A DNA stretch of 64,000 nucleotides from Plantactinospora mayteni. GTDB taxonomy: Bacteria > Actinomycetota > Actinomycetes > Mycobacteriales > Micromonosporaceae. Position 1 is the stretch's first letter. Each line of letters opens with the position of its first letter. This document shows, piece by piece, positions 50,069 through 58,540 of the stretch. The stretch lies in assembly GCF_016862935.1 (NCBI RefSeq), contig NZ_BONX01000026.1:62001-126000 (forward strand), given 5' to 3'. The position numbers and the translations under genes were made by a program. The notes beneath the pieces are model-generated. The model ran no database searches and was not told the DNA's origin. It was given only the letters and a program-made list of their open reading frames with translations.

Positions 50069-51101
50069 GTTGAAGATCGCTATCATATTCGGGGGCTGCT
50101 CCGAAGAACACCCCGTCTCCGTCAAATCCGCGCGAGAGGTCGCGAGAAACCTGGACACCGAGAAGTACGAACCGTTCTACATCGGGATTACCACCAGCGG
50201 TGCCTGGAAGCTCTGTGACGGGCCTGACGCGAATTGGGAAAACGGAAGCTGCCGTCCGGCTGTGCTCTCACCGGACAGAAGCGTACACGGATTGCTTGTC
50301 CTGGAGCAGGGACGATACGAAACGATCAGTCTGGACCTGGTGTTGCCCGTTCTGCACGGCAAACTCGGCGAGGACGGTGCGATGCAGGGTTTGTTGGAAC
50401 TCTCCGGCATCCCCTACGTGGGCTGCGACATCCAGAGCTCTGCTCTGTGTATGGACAAATCCCTTGCCTACCTCGTCGCCAGAAGCGCGGGGATCGTCAC
50501 GCCAAATTTCTGGACCGTCACGGCGGACGAGAACATCGACCCCGACCAGCTCACTTATCCGGTCTTTGTGAAGCCGGCCCGTTCGGGTTCGTCTTTCGGC
50601 GTCAGCAAGGTGTCCCGGAAGGAAGAGCTGCCGAGTGCGGTGGAAACCGCAAGACAGTATGACTCGAAGGTGTTGATCGAGGAGGCTGTCGTCGGCAGCG
50701 AGATCGGATGTGCCATATTGGGGAACGATATGGATCTGATTGCGGGCGAGGTGGATCGAATCTCTCTGTCTCACGGCTTCTTCCGGATCCATCAGGAGAA
50801 TGAGCCGGAAAGCGGCTCCGAAAACTCGACAGCAATCGTTCCCGCCGACATTTCGGCAGAGTCACGCTCACTCGTCCAGGAGACAGCGAAGGCCATATAT
50901 CGCGCGCTGGGATGCCGGGGACTGTCGCGGGTGGACATGTTTCTCAAGGAAGATGGAAGGGTGGTCCTCAACGAGGTCAACACCCTGCCTGGAATGACCT
51001 CCTACAGTCGTTACCCGAGAATGATGGCAGCCGCCGGCTTCCCGCTTGCCGAGGTGATCGACCGGATGGTGTCGTTGGCATTGACAGGAAAAATCCAGTG
51101 A
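50061..51101 (+). CDS. vanA: D-Ala-D-Lac ligase VanA
   Basis: 346 residues from ATG inside the vanH stop region. ATP-grasp D-Ala ligase of the VanA/VanB branch: 'IIFGGCSEEHPVSVKSA', 'VLHGKLGEDGAMQGLLELSGIPYVGCDI', 'KPARSGSSFGVSKV', omega-loop 'FFRIHQENEPESGSENS' whose His marks lactate selectivity, and 'NEVNTLPGMTSYSRYPRMM'. It couples D-Ala to D-lactate, giving precursors with low vancomycin affinity. Its stop overlaps the vanX GTG by 4 bases. Confidence 0.96.
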   Translation: MDRLKIAIIFGGCSEEHPVSVKSAREVARNLDTEKYEPFYIGITTSGAWKLCDGPDANWENGSCRPAVLSPDRSVHGLLVLEQGRYETISLDLVLPVLHGKLGEDGAMQGLLELSGIPYVGCDIQSSALCMDKSLAYLVARSAGIVTPNFWTVTADENIDPDQLTYPVFVKPARSGSSFGVSKVSRKEELPSAVETARQYDSKVLIEEAVVGSEIGCAILGNDMDLIAGEVDRISLSHGFFRIHQENEPESGSENSTAIVPADISAESRSLVQETAKAIYRALGCRGLSRVDMFLKEDGRVVLNEVNTLPGMTSYSRYPRMMAAAGFPLAEVIDRMVSLALTGKIQ

Positions 51102-51772
51102 AAGATGACTTCGTCTTCGTGGACGAGTTCGTGTCCGGCATACGTTGGGATGCCAAGTACGCCACCTGGGACAACTTCACCGGCAAGCCAGTGGACGGAT
51201 ATCTGGCCAATCGAATTGTCGGCACGAGGGCTCTGTGTGCCGCCCTGGAAAGCGCGAGAGAGCAGGCCGAATCCCTTGGCTTCGGCCTGCTCCTCTGGGA
51301 CGGTTACCGCCCTCAGCGCGCCGTGGACTGCTTTCTGCGCTGGTCAGGCCAGCCGGAGGATGGCCGGACGAAACTACGACACTATCCGGACATCGACAGA
51401 GCCGAGATGTTCGAGAAAGGATATGTGGCCGCCAGGTCGGGCCACAGCCGGGGCAGTACGGTTGACTTGACGCTGTATCACCTGGCTACCGGTGAACGTG
51501 CTCCGATGGGCGGCGACCACGACTTGATGGATCCGATCTCACATCATGGGGCAGAAGGAATCACGCAAGCCGAAGCGAGAAACCGTCAATACCTCCGCTC
51601 CATCATGGAGGCGTGCGGTTTCAGCTCGTACGATTGCGAGTGGTGGCATTACACACTGAAAGACGAGCCCTATCCGGACATCTATTTCGACTTTCCCATA
51701 GTTGAGCCGACCAAAGAAACCAGCAAAGGGTCGAGAGTACTACTGACAGCAGCCAAGCGGCAATTCACCTAA
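51098..51772 (+). CDS. vanX: D-Ala-D-Ala dipeptidase VanX
   Basis: 224 residues from GTG (GTGA overlap with vanA). Zinc dipeptidase with His116, Asp123 and His184 as metal ligands, Glu181 as base and Arg71 on the substrate loop ('LLWDGYRPQ'), the same positions as in enterococcal VanX: 'SGHSRGSTVDLTLYHL' and 'EWWHYTLKDEPYP'. Removes D-Ala-D-Ala so that only depsipeptide enters the wall. It is ~20 residues longer than the usual 202, with a C-terminal 'PTKETSKGSRVLLTAAKRQF' tail. Its 3' end overlaps convergent vanS by 8 bases. Confidence 0.96.
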   Translation: MKDDFVFVDEFVSGIRWDAKYATWDNFTGKPVDGYLANRIVGTRALCAALESAREQAESLGFGLLLWDGYRPQRAVDCFLRWSGQPEDGRTKLRHYPDIDRAEMFEKGYVAARSGHSRGSTVDLTLYHLATGERAPMGGDHDLMDPISHHGAEGITQAEARNRQYLRSIMEACGFSSYDCEWWHYTLKDEPYPDIYFDFPIVEPTKETSKGSRVLLTAAKRQFT

Positions 51773-52856
51773 CAGTGGGCGGTGGCGCGGCGGGTAGTTG
51801 CACCGTGACGCGGAGACCGCCAGCGAGACGGGGAGTGAGGGTGAGGGTTCCGTCGTGTGCCTGGGTGATGCTCTTGACGATTGCCAGGCCGAGGCCGACA
51901 CCTGCGTGGCCGTCGCGTATCCGTCCAGTGCCGCGCTGAAACGGCTCGACAATCGTGGAAACCACCTGTCGGGAGAGCGCCTCGCCGGTGTTCTCGACAG
52001 TCAGCATCACAGTCCTGGGGTGGACGCTGGTCGTGACCCACACCGTGCCCTGTTCAGCCAGGTTGTGGACGATCGCGTTGTGCACGAGGTTCGTGGTCAT
52101 CTGAAGCAGGAGCGCGTGGGAGCCGATGGTGGGGGCGACGTCGCCGGAGATCTCGACGGTGAGGCCGCGTTTCTCGGCGAGCGGGAGAAGCGTTTCGGTG
52201 GCCTCTTCCGCTATGAGGGACAGGTCGACGTGATCCCGGGTGAAGGACCGTTGGTCGGCGCGGCTGAGCAGCAGCAGTGCCTCGGTGAGTTCGATCGCTC
52301 GGGTGTTGACGAAGTGGAGGCGGTCGACAAGTTCGCCGGTATCGCGGTTCAGGTCGTTGCGGGCCACGTCGAGAAGTGTCTGCGTGATGGCCAGCGGGGT
52401 GCGCAGTTCATGGGAGGCGTTGGCGGCAAATCTCTGCTGTTCGGCGACGTGTGCTTCGAGCCGTGTCAGCATGGTGTCGAACGCGTCGGCGAGTTCGCGG
52501 AATTCATCTTCGCGGCCTTCCAACATGATCCGGTGCGAGAGTGATCCGTTCGCGGCCAGCCGGGTGGCATGTGTGATGCGAGTCAGGGGCGCGAGCATGG
52601 CGCCGGCGAGGATCCATCCTCCCACAAGGCCGAACATCAGCAGGAACGCCAGTACTGCGACTGCCGCCGGGGCGAAGGCGCGCACCAGGTCGGCCTGGAG
52701 GGTTTGAATCCCACGAGGGGTGTAGATCGTCTCGGGTACGTAACGCAACAGGAACACCCACACCGCGGCGAGCAGCACGGCTCCGGCGAGCATGAGGAAC
52801 CCCGCGTAGCTGAGGGTGAGTTTGAGGCGAACGCTCACCCCAGGTTCTCTATCCAC
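51765..52856 (-). CDS. vanS: Glycopeptide-sensing histidine kinase VanS
   Basis: 363 residues from the GTG that overlaps the vanR stop by 8 bases; a later GTG ('VSVRLKLTLS') six codons in is possible. Two membrane helices (~10-35 and ~60-85) enclose a short outer loop 'RYVPETIYTPRGIQTLQADLV' as in Streptomyces VanS. HAMP, then 'NASHELRTPLA' with the phospho-His, N-box 'NLVHNAIVHN' and G-box 'GVGLGLAIV'. With such a short loop the sensor probably binds the drug directly or reads membrane state. Activates VanR. Confidence 0.92.
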   Translation of the reverse strand: MDREPGVSVRLKLTLSYAGFLMLAGAVLLAAVWVFLLRYVPETIYTPRGIQTLQADLVRAFAPAAVAVLAFLLMFGLVGGWILAGAMLAPLTRITHATRLAANGSLSHRIMLEGREDEFRELADAFDTMLTRLEAHVAEQQRFAANASHELRTPLAITQTLLDVARNDLNRDTGELVDRLHFVNTRAIELTEALLLLSRADQRSFTRDHVDLSLIAEEATETLLPLAEKRGLTVEISGDVAPTIGSHALLLQMTTNLVHNAIVHNLAEQGTVWVTTSVHPRTVMLTVENTGEALSRQVVSTIVEPFQRGTGRIRDGHAGVGLGLAIVKSITQAHDGTLTLTPRLAGGLRVTVQLPAAPPPTVR

Positions 52857-53544
52857 GGTCCCCTCCCGCACGTCCGGTGCCGGGTGCCGTGTCGATGCGG
52901 TAGCCGACGCCGGCCACGGTGGCGATGATCCAGGGTTCGCCAAGCCGTTTGCGCAGTGCCGAGACAGTAATGCGAACGGCATTGGTGAACGGGTCGGCGT
53001 TCTCATCCCACGCCCGCTCCAGGAGTTCTTCGGCGCTGACGACACCGCCTTCGGCGGCGACGAGGACCTCGAGTACGGCGAACTGCTTCCTGGTCAGCGC
53101 GACGTAGCGACCGTCGCGGTAGACCTCGCGGCGGAACGGATCCACCCGCAGACCTGCGATCTCCCGCACCGGCGGCCGGTTGTGCGCGCGCCTGCGGTCG
53201 AGCGCTCTGAGCCGGAGCACGAGTTCCCGGAGCTCGAACGGCTTCGTGAGATAGTCGTCGGCGCCGAGTTCGAACCCGGAGACCTTGTCGTCGAGCCGGT
53301 CGGCAGCGGTAAGCATCAGGATCGGCATGCCGCTGCCGGAGGCGACGATGCGTTCGGCGATCTCGTCACCGGAGGGCCCGGGAATGTCGCGGTCGAGGAC
53401 GGCGATATCGTAGACGTTGACGCTCAACAGCCCCAGAGCGGTGTCACCGTCACCGGCGATATCGGCCGCGATCGCTTCCAGGCGCAACCCATCACGGATG
53501 GCCTCTGCCATGTAGGGCTCGTCCTCGACGACCAACACACGCAT
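52849..53544 (-). CDS. vanR: OmpR-type response regulator VanR
   Basis: 231 residues; ATG at 53544. Receiver domain with 'VVEDEP', phospho-Asp in 'DIAVLDRDIPG', 'MLTAAD' and 'YLTKPFELREL'; C-terminal winged helix (~125-225) with 'LTRKQFAVLEVLVAAEGGVVSAEELLERAWDE' and 'VRITVSALRKRLG'. Precedes vanS in the same operon. Its promoter region is shared with divergent vanY and holds the predicted VanR site, so autoregulation is likely. Confidence 0.92.
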   Translation of the reverse strand: MRVLVVEDEPYMAEAIRDGLRLEAIAADIAGDGDTALGLLSVNVYDIAVLDRDIPGPSGDEIAERIVASGSGMPILMLTAADRLDDKVSGFELGADDYLTKPFELRELVLRLRALDRRRAHNRPPVREIAGLRVDPFRREVYRDGRYVALTRKQFAVLEVLVAAEGGVVSAEELLERAWDENADPFTNAVRITVSALRKRLGEPWIIATVAGVGYRIDTAPGTGRAGGDRG

Positions 53545-53565
53545 ACCCTCGATGCTACGAGCCGT

Positions 53566-53608
53566 AGCATATCGTCGGCATACCGAAAACCACATACGTG
53601 CTGACAAC
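53566..53608 (+). promoter_or_regulatory. Predicted VanR-controlled promoter between vanR and vanY
   Basis: Second copy of the element: GCATATCGTCG then GCATACCGAAA, an exact GCATA-type direct repeat with 11-bp spacing, followed by the same ACATACGTGCTG stretch. It lies ~25 bases before the vanY ATG and just upstream of vanR on the other strand. Confidence 0.65.
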
Positions 53609-53631
53609 ACCACGCTGCCTTGGCTGAAGGC

Positions 53632-54180
53632 ATGACCCACCCCGAACCAGCACGAACAGCAGCCCGCCGCACCCGATCGCTGGCGTCCTCGTCCCCCTCT
53701 GCCGCATCTGACCGCCTCGGTGCACTTGGCGAGGCAGATGGCGCCGTCCCCCAGGGCGTGACGGTCTTCGATGACGGAATTCCGGCCGTGGCAAATCTCG
53801 ATTCCGATCTGCTCGATGCCCTGCGTCGAGCCGCGACCGATGCCGTGGACGACGAGGTCGAGTTCTACGTCAACGGTGGCTGGCGCTCACCGGAGTACCA
53901 GGAACAACTACTCCGTGCGGCGATCTCGAAGTACGGCTCGGAAAAGGAAGCCGCCCGATGGGTCGCCACCCCCGACACGTCTCCGCATGTGTCGGGGCGC
54001 GCGATCGACATCGGGCACTCCGATGCCACCGCGTGGCTGTCCACGCACGGCGCCCGGTACGGGCTCTGCCAGATCTACCGCAACGAACCGTGGCACTACG
54101 AACTGCGCCCCGAAGCCATCGATCACGGCTGCCCGCCGATGTACGCCGACCCCACGCACGATCCGAGGATGCAGCGGTAG
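53632..54180 (+). CDS. vanY: D-alanyl-D-alanine carboxypeptidase VanY-like (M15)
   Basis: 182 residues from the ATG after GAAGG. M15B zinc peptidase: 'VNGGWRSPEYQEQLL', zinc motif S-x-H-x3-G-x-x-x-D in 'SPHVSGRAIDIG', and 'NEPWHYELRPE' with base Glu and zinc His. Removes terminal D-Ala from precursors that escaped VanA. VanY enzymes are normally exported; here the first 45 residues ('MTHPEPARTAARRTRS' and on) have no hydrophobic stretch, so the protein as read would be cytoplasmic or depends on another route. Leader shared with vanH. Confidence 0.88.
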   Translation: MTHPEPARTAARRTRSLASSSPSAASDRLGALGEADGAVPQGVTVFDDGIPAVANLDSDLLDALRRAATDAVDDEVEFYVNGGWRSPEYQEQLLRAAISKYGSEKEAARWVATPDTSPHVSGRAIDIGHSDATAWLSTHGARYGLCQIYRNEPWHYELRPEAIDHGCPPMYADPTHDPRMQR

Positions 54181-54183
54181 CCG

Positions 54184-54681
54184 TCAGCGGCCCGGGGACT
54201 TGAGGCAACTCTCTGACAAAATTTGATCATGATTGCCATTGGAAGCGGATAGGTCACGTAGGAAGCGGGACGATTTTCCTGCTTGGTGGACGTATCCGCG
54301 GCGCTGGTAGAACTTGTGCGCGTCTGGCCGTCGGTCTGCGCTGGTGACTTCCATCCGGAGGCATCCATGGCTGGCCGCGAAGGATTCAGCGGCGGCGACA
54401 AGTCGAGAGCCGACACCTCGTCCGCGTACTCGGTCCGAGACGACCAGGGCCACGATTCGGCCCCAGGCGGCGTCGCGTTCGAAGAACGGACAGATATGGA
54501 CGGCGATGACGCCGTAGAGGTCGCCCTGGGCGTCGGCCACGTAGGCCGCGCTGGCCGGATCGTCGACCCAGCACCGGATCCGGGCCGCCGTCGTTGCCTG
54601 ACCATCCTGGGGATAGCCCAACTGGTCGAGCAACTCGTTGATGGCTTCGGCGTCGGCGCTCTGCGCTGGTCGTATCCGCAT
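54184..54681 (-). CDS. GNAT N-acetyltransferase
   Basis: 165 residues from ATG. Complete GNAT fold: 'MRIRPAQSADAEAINELL', 'YVADAQGDLYGVIAVHICPFF', acetyl-CoA loop in 'IVALVVSDRVRGRGVGSRLVAAAE' (R-x-x-G-x-G) and 'GCLRMEVTSADRRPDAHKFYQRRGY'. A C-terminal Ser/Asn-rich extension of ~25 residues is unusual. Convergent with vanY by 3 bases. A third VanR-like promoter element lies 20 bases upstream, so it may be part of the glycopeptide response. Confidence 0.88.
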   Translation of the reverse strand: MRIRPAQSADAEAINELLDQLGYPQDGQATTAARIRCWVDDPASAAYVADAQGDLYGVIAVHICPFFERDAAWGRIVALVVSDRVRGRGVGSRLVAAAESFAASHGCLRMEVTSADRRPDAHKFYQRRGYVHQAGKSSRFLRDLSASNGNHDQILSESCLKSPGR

Positions 54682-54701
54682 GCCTCAACCTACGAGGCGG
54701 T

Positions 54702-54745
54702 GCATATCGTCGACATACCGAAAACGACATACGCGCTGGCAACAC
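54702..54745. promoter_or_regulatory. Third copy of the VanR-like promoter element
   Basis: GCATATCGTCG then ACATACCGAAA plus the ACGCGCTGGCAACACC tail. It lies between the GNAT gene (-) and a decayed plus-strand gene, so it may drive either or be an orphan. Confidence 0.6.
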
Positions 54746-54861
54746 CTCCTCCCCCACCACCCGCACCGGCATCGGCGGTCGAACCGCTCTCGACAGCATG
54801 CCCGCGCCGATCCGTGCTGGGACGCCGCGAGAGGCGGCGTTAACGCCAGCGGAACAGGCAG

Positions 54862-55546
54862 TCGCGTTGGCAGGATCAGTTCACCCGTGCGGTGCCGCTG
54901 CTGCGGGCCTACGGCAACGAGCCGTACGCCAGGCAGCTTGAGGCGGTGACGGGAACCCCTTACCAGACACACGGTGCGGACGCCACCCGAGTGCCGTTCG
55001 TGGCGATGGATCCCTTGCCGCTACATCTTCTATCACTTCCTCACGACGCTGGACTACGCCAACCAGGCGCTGATCCTGCGTCGGAAGACCGCGGCACAGC
55101 TTCGCGCCTTCCGGGCCGAGGCCCACGCCACAGGCGTGAAACCCCTGCCGCTGTGGTTGGCGGGCGACCACTTCCCGTTCACCCTGGGCAGCGTCAACGG
55201 CCACGACCCGCAGGTGGTCTGCATTGACACCGGCGGCGCCGGCGGGAACAGCCTCGCCATGACCGAAGCAACGGCAAAACGCCTGGGGGTACGGGTGGAC
55301 CACGACCGCCCCACCTCCGTCAACCGCATCCCTGCCTATCCCTGCTATCCCGACGAGGCACGACTCGGCACGGCCGTCGCCAACGGCGTCTACAGCATCG
55401 CCCGCACCGCGCCCGCCGGCTACGAACGCCTGGGTTTCGACCCGATCGCCAACTTCACCCACGCCTTCTTCAAACCGTTCACGATCACCTTCGACTTCAC
55501 TGACATGCGGTTCTACATCTCGCGGCCCCAACCTCCCGCCAGTTGA
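54862..55546 (+). pseudogene. Broken retropepsin-like aspartic protease
   Basis: Two parts of one protein sit in different frames. Part one (to ~55020) reads 'FTRAVPLLRAYGNEPYARQLEAVTGTPYQTHG...RVPFVAMDPLPL'. From ~55020 the second frame continues 'YIFYHFLTTLDYANQALILRRKTAAQLRAFRAEAHATG' and the retropepsin-like 'VVCIDTGGAGGNSLAMTEATA' to the stop. An internal deletion at the junction removed ~100 codons including the first catalytic repeat and shifted frame. No start remains at the 5' end. Only one D-T-G motif is left. Confidence 0.7.
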
Positions 55547-55675
55547 GGTCCGTGCTGCCCGGCCCGACCTCGGTCCGGGCAGCACGCCGGGAGCCGCCGG
55601 CTACCCCCGGAGGGGTACCCGGACTACCACCAGCGGGCGACGAGGCGGGCTGCGCCAAACCCCTAGGCTGGAGCG

Positions 55676-56926
55676 GTGAAGCGCAGCGGGCTGGCCGTCG
55701 ACATCGCCACCGCGGGGGCCACGCTGACCATCACAGTCGCCATGATCGGTACCGGTGGGCTGGGCGCACCGGATCCGACGGGACGAGCGCTCGACGTACC
55801 CGGTCTGCTGCTGGCCGGGGCGACCGCGCTGCCGTTGGCGGCCCGCCGCCGCGCTCCCGGGACGGCCTTTGCCGTCGTGGCCCTGGCCAGCATCGCGCTC
55901 ATCGCGCTCCGGTATCCGCTCGACGCTCCGGTCGGGGCGGCGATCGCCGGCTACGCGGTCGCCGACGCGCACTCCGGCGACCGGGGCGTACGGCGGGCAG
56001 CCGCGTTCGGCGCGGTCGTCGGCTTCGTGCCGCTGGTCGCCGTGATCTACCTGGCCGCCGGGTTCAGTCCGGCGGCGTTCACCACCGAGTTGGGCACCTG
56101 GATGCTCGCCTTCTGCGGGATGTGGCTGATCGGCGACCGGGCCCGACTCCGTCGGGAACGCGCCGTGGACCTGGAGGAACGGGCACGTCGGGCCGAGCGG
56201 GAGGCCGGTCGGGAGCGCCGCCTCGCCGCGGCGGAGGAGCGCACCCGGATCGCCCGGGAACTGCACGACTCGGCCGGCCACGCGATCAACGTGATCCTGG
56301 TGCAGGCCGGCGCGGCCCGGCTGCTGCACGGCCGGGACCCCGGGCGGACCTTACAGGCCATCGGCACGATCGAGGAGGTCGCCCGGGACACCGTCGGGGA
56401 ACTCGACCGGATGGTACGGGCACTGCGTCGGGACGACGGCGACCTGCGTACGCCCGCCGACCTGAGCGCGGTCGACGAACTGGTGGACCGGCACCGCGCG
56501 ATGGGACTGACCGTCGACGTCACGGTGCACGGCGAGCGGCCCACCCGGGTACGGGGAGCTTCGCAGGCGGCGTACCGGATCCTTCAGGAGGCGCTCACCA
56601 ATGCCGCACGGCACGGGGACGGCACCGCCGTTGTCGAGCTGCGCTACACAGTGGACACGATCGAGATCGACGTGCGCAACGGGTACCGTCCGGCAGGCGC
56701 CCAGCGCCCGGACGGCACCGAGGGGCACGGCATCGTGGGCATGCGGGAGCGGGCCACCCTGCTCGGCGGCACGTGTGTCGCCGGGCCGGTCCGGGACCGG
56801 TTCCAGGTCCTGGCCCGGCTGCCCCTACACCGCGACGAGTCACCGGCCGGACCACTGCTCGCCGAGCGGGCCGCGGTCGCCGGCCACCCGCCGTCGGCCG
56901 GAGAGTGGGATCGGGCCACCCGATGA
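55676..56926 (+). CDS. NarL-type sensor histidine kinase
   Basis: 416 residues from the GTG after CTGGAG. About five membrane segments (~10-140), a coiled linker 'LRRERAVDLEERARRAEREAGRERRLAAAEE', phospho-acceptor 'IARELHDSAGHAINVILVQAGAA', and HATPase_c with 'EALTNAARHGDG' and 'GIVGMRERATLLGG'. The 5' membrane part has no large outer loop. Overlaps the response regulator by 4 bases (ATGA). Confidence 0.93.
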   Translation: MKRSGLAVDIATAGATLTITVAMIGTGGLGAPDPTGRALDVPGLLLAGATALPLAARRRAPGTAFAVVALASIALIALRYPLDAPVGAAIAGYAVADAHSGDRGVRRAAAFGAVVGFVPLVAVIYLAAGFSPAAFTTELGTWMLAFCGMWLIGDRARLRRERAVDLEERARRAEREAGRERRLAAAEERTRIARELHDSAGHAINVILVQAGAARLLHGRDPGRTLQAIGTIEEVARDTVGELDRMVRALRRDDGDLRTPADLSAVDELVDRHRAMGLTVDVTVHGERPTRVRGASQAAYRILQEALTNAARHGDGTAVVELRYTVDTIEIDVRNGYRPAGAQRPDGTEGHGIVGMRERATLLGGTCVAGPVRDRFQVLARLPLHRDESPAGPLLAERAAVAGHPPSAGEWDRATR

Positions 56927-57606
56927 GGGCACCGCGCGTCGTCCTGGCCGACGACGACGACCTGATGCGGGCCGGACTGTGCGCGGTCCTCTCCACCGAC
57001 GAGACGCTGCACGTGGTGGGAGAGGCGGCCGACGGGCGCGAGGCGGTGACCCGTACCCGCGAACTGCGTCCCGACGTCGTACTCATGGATGTCCGGATGC
57101 CCGGCATGGACGGCATCGCCGCCACCGAGACGATCGTCCAGACCGTGCCCGAGACTCGGATCCTCATCCTCACCACCTTCGAGGACGACGACTACATCCT
57201 CGGCGCCCTGCATGCCGGCGCCTCCGGCTTCCTGCTCAAGCGGGCCCGGCCCGAGCAGCTCATCGCGGCGATCCACACGATCGCGGCCGGCGAATCCCTA
57301 CTCTCCCCCTCGGTGACCACCACCGTGATCAGCCGGCTGGTCAGCCAGCCACGGCGGGTTCCCGCCGCCCACCGTCGGCTGGACACCCTCACCCCCCGCG
57401 AACGGGACGTGCTGCATCTCGTCGCCCGAGGACTCTCCAACGCCGAGATCGCCGAGCGCCTGCACATCGAGGAGTCGACGGTGAAGACCCACGGCAAGCG
57501 GATCCTCGGCAAGCTGCAACTCCGGGACCGGGTCCAGGCGGTCATCCTCGCGTACGAGGCGGGCCTCGTCGTACCCGGCGCACCGGACCCGACCCCGGAC
57601 CGCTGA
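56923..57606 (+). CDS. NarL/LuxR-type response regulator
   Basis: 227 residues. Receiver with 'LADDDDLM', Asp in 'DVVLMDVRMPGMDGIAATE', 'LTTFEDDDY' and 'FLLKRARPEQLI'. LuxR domain 'LTPRERDVLHLVARGLSNAEIAERLHIEESTVKTHGKRILGKL' at ~155-205. One change from the usual 'KTHVGRIL' is a Gly-Lys in the recognition helix end. Coupled to the kinase. Confidence 0.94.
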   Translation: MRAPRVVLADDDDLMRAGLCAVLSTDETLHVVGEAADGREAVTRTRELRPDVVLMDVRMPGMDGIAATETIVQTVPETRILILTTFEDDDYILGALHAGASGFLLKRARPEQLIAAIHTIAAGESLLSPSVTTTVISRLVSQPRRVPAAHRRLDTLTPRERDVLHLVARGLSNAEIAERLHIEESTVKTHGKRILGKLQLRDRVQAVILAYEAGLVVPGAPDPTPDR

Positions 57607-57752
57607 CCGGGGCCGGATCGGCGCCGGAATCGCCCGGCGGAGGCATCTGCTGTCCCTCCAGGCGGGTACGCCGCGATCACCCCTCGGGGCGTTGTCGACG
57701 TCGAATCGCCGAACCTACGGTCGCTGCACCGAACCGAACGGAGGAGCGATCC

Positions 57753-58289
57753 ATGCTGACACGTCGCAAGACCTGGCTGGCGGCCCTGGCAGTGGCGATG
57801 CTGGTGGGCGGCCTGGTCCCGGCCCACGCGTCCGCGACCGACAAGGCGTCGGCGACCGACAAGGCAGCAGCGACCGACACCGCGCACGACCGTGAACGCG
57901 ACCTGGCCGCGTTCACGCGCATCCTGAAGCAGCAGGAAGACGCCTGGGCAACCGAGGACGGAACGGCCTTTGCCGCCACGTTCACAGTGGACGCCGATCT
58001 CGTCACCTTCAACGGCGACTATCTCGTCACCCGCCAGGGCATCGCCGAAGGAATGCAGTACGCCTTCGACAACTACATCCCCGCCAGCCGGATCGTCATG
58101 CTCGACGAGCACGTCCGATTCCTTGAGCCGGACCTTGCGATCATCGTCCGGACGAGCTGCATCATCGAGGGTGACGACGAGACCTGCCGCTCCGGTTCCC
58201 ATTCGAGGAACACCAACGTGCTGCACAAGGGGCACGGTGGGTGGCTGCAGACGTCGTTCCAGAACACCCGGATCCAACCGCTGCCATGA
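57753..58289 (+). CDS. Secreted SnoaL/SgcJ-like (NTF2-fold) protein
   Basis: 178 residues after GGAGGAGCGATCC. Signal peptide (~1-27: 'WLAALAVAMLVGGLVPAHA'), an A-T-D-K-A-S repeat linker (~28-42), then an NTF2-fold domain of SgcJ/EcaC type ('AAFTRILKQQEDAWATEDGTAFAATFTVDADLVTFNGDYLVTRQGIAEGMQYAF'). Family members are cyclases or dehydratases; here secretion and the free Cys pair suggest a different use. Strong terminator follows. Confidence 0.85.
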   Translation: MLTRRKTWLAALAVAMLVGGLVPAHASATDKASATDKAAATDTAHDRERDLAAFTRILKQQEDAWATEDGTAFAATFTVDADLVTFNGDYLVTRQGIAEGMQYAFDNYIPASRIVMLDEHVRFLEPDLAIIVRTSCIIEGDDETCRSGSHSRNTNVLHKGHGGWLQTSFQNTRIQPLP

Positions 58290-58298
58290 GGTGATCCT

Positions 58299-58343
58299 GA
58301 ACCGCCCCGAGCCTGGCGCACCACGGCCAGCCCGGGGCGGTTC
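58299..58343. terminator. Terminator after the SnoaL-like gene
   Basis: Outer stem GAACCGCCCCG (58299-58309) with its complement at 58333-58343 and inner CTGGC/GCCAG pairing; 10 bases after the stop. Confidence 0.8.
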
Positions 58344-58540
58344 GGCCATCGCCGGAGGATCAACCGCTGATGGATCAATCGTCGGTTGACAAGAGTGCTG
58401 CCACATCGGGAGCGCTTACCTATCTTCCCTGCTCAGCAGGGTTTAGCGGAGTACGCGGGCTGCCTAGGCATACCTAGTCGACCTGAGGCGCCCGGCTCCG
58501 GTTCCGCCCAGTAGTTGATCTCGTGGACGTTCGCGGCCAC

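Noticed and set aside
58378-58540. Promoter-like TTGACA at 58385 with possible RNA gene or riboswitch
   Set aside because: No consistent -10 and no conserved fold could be drawn; left as non-coding.
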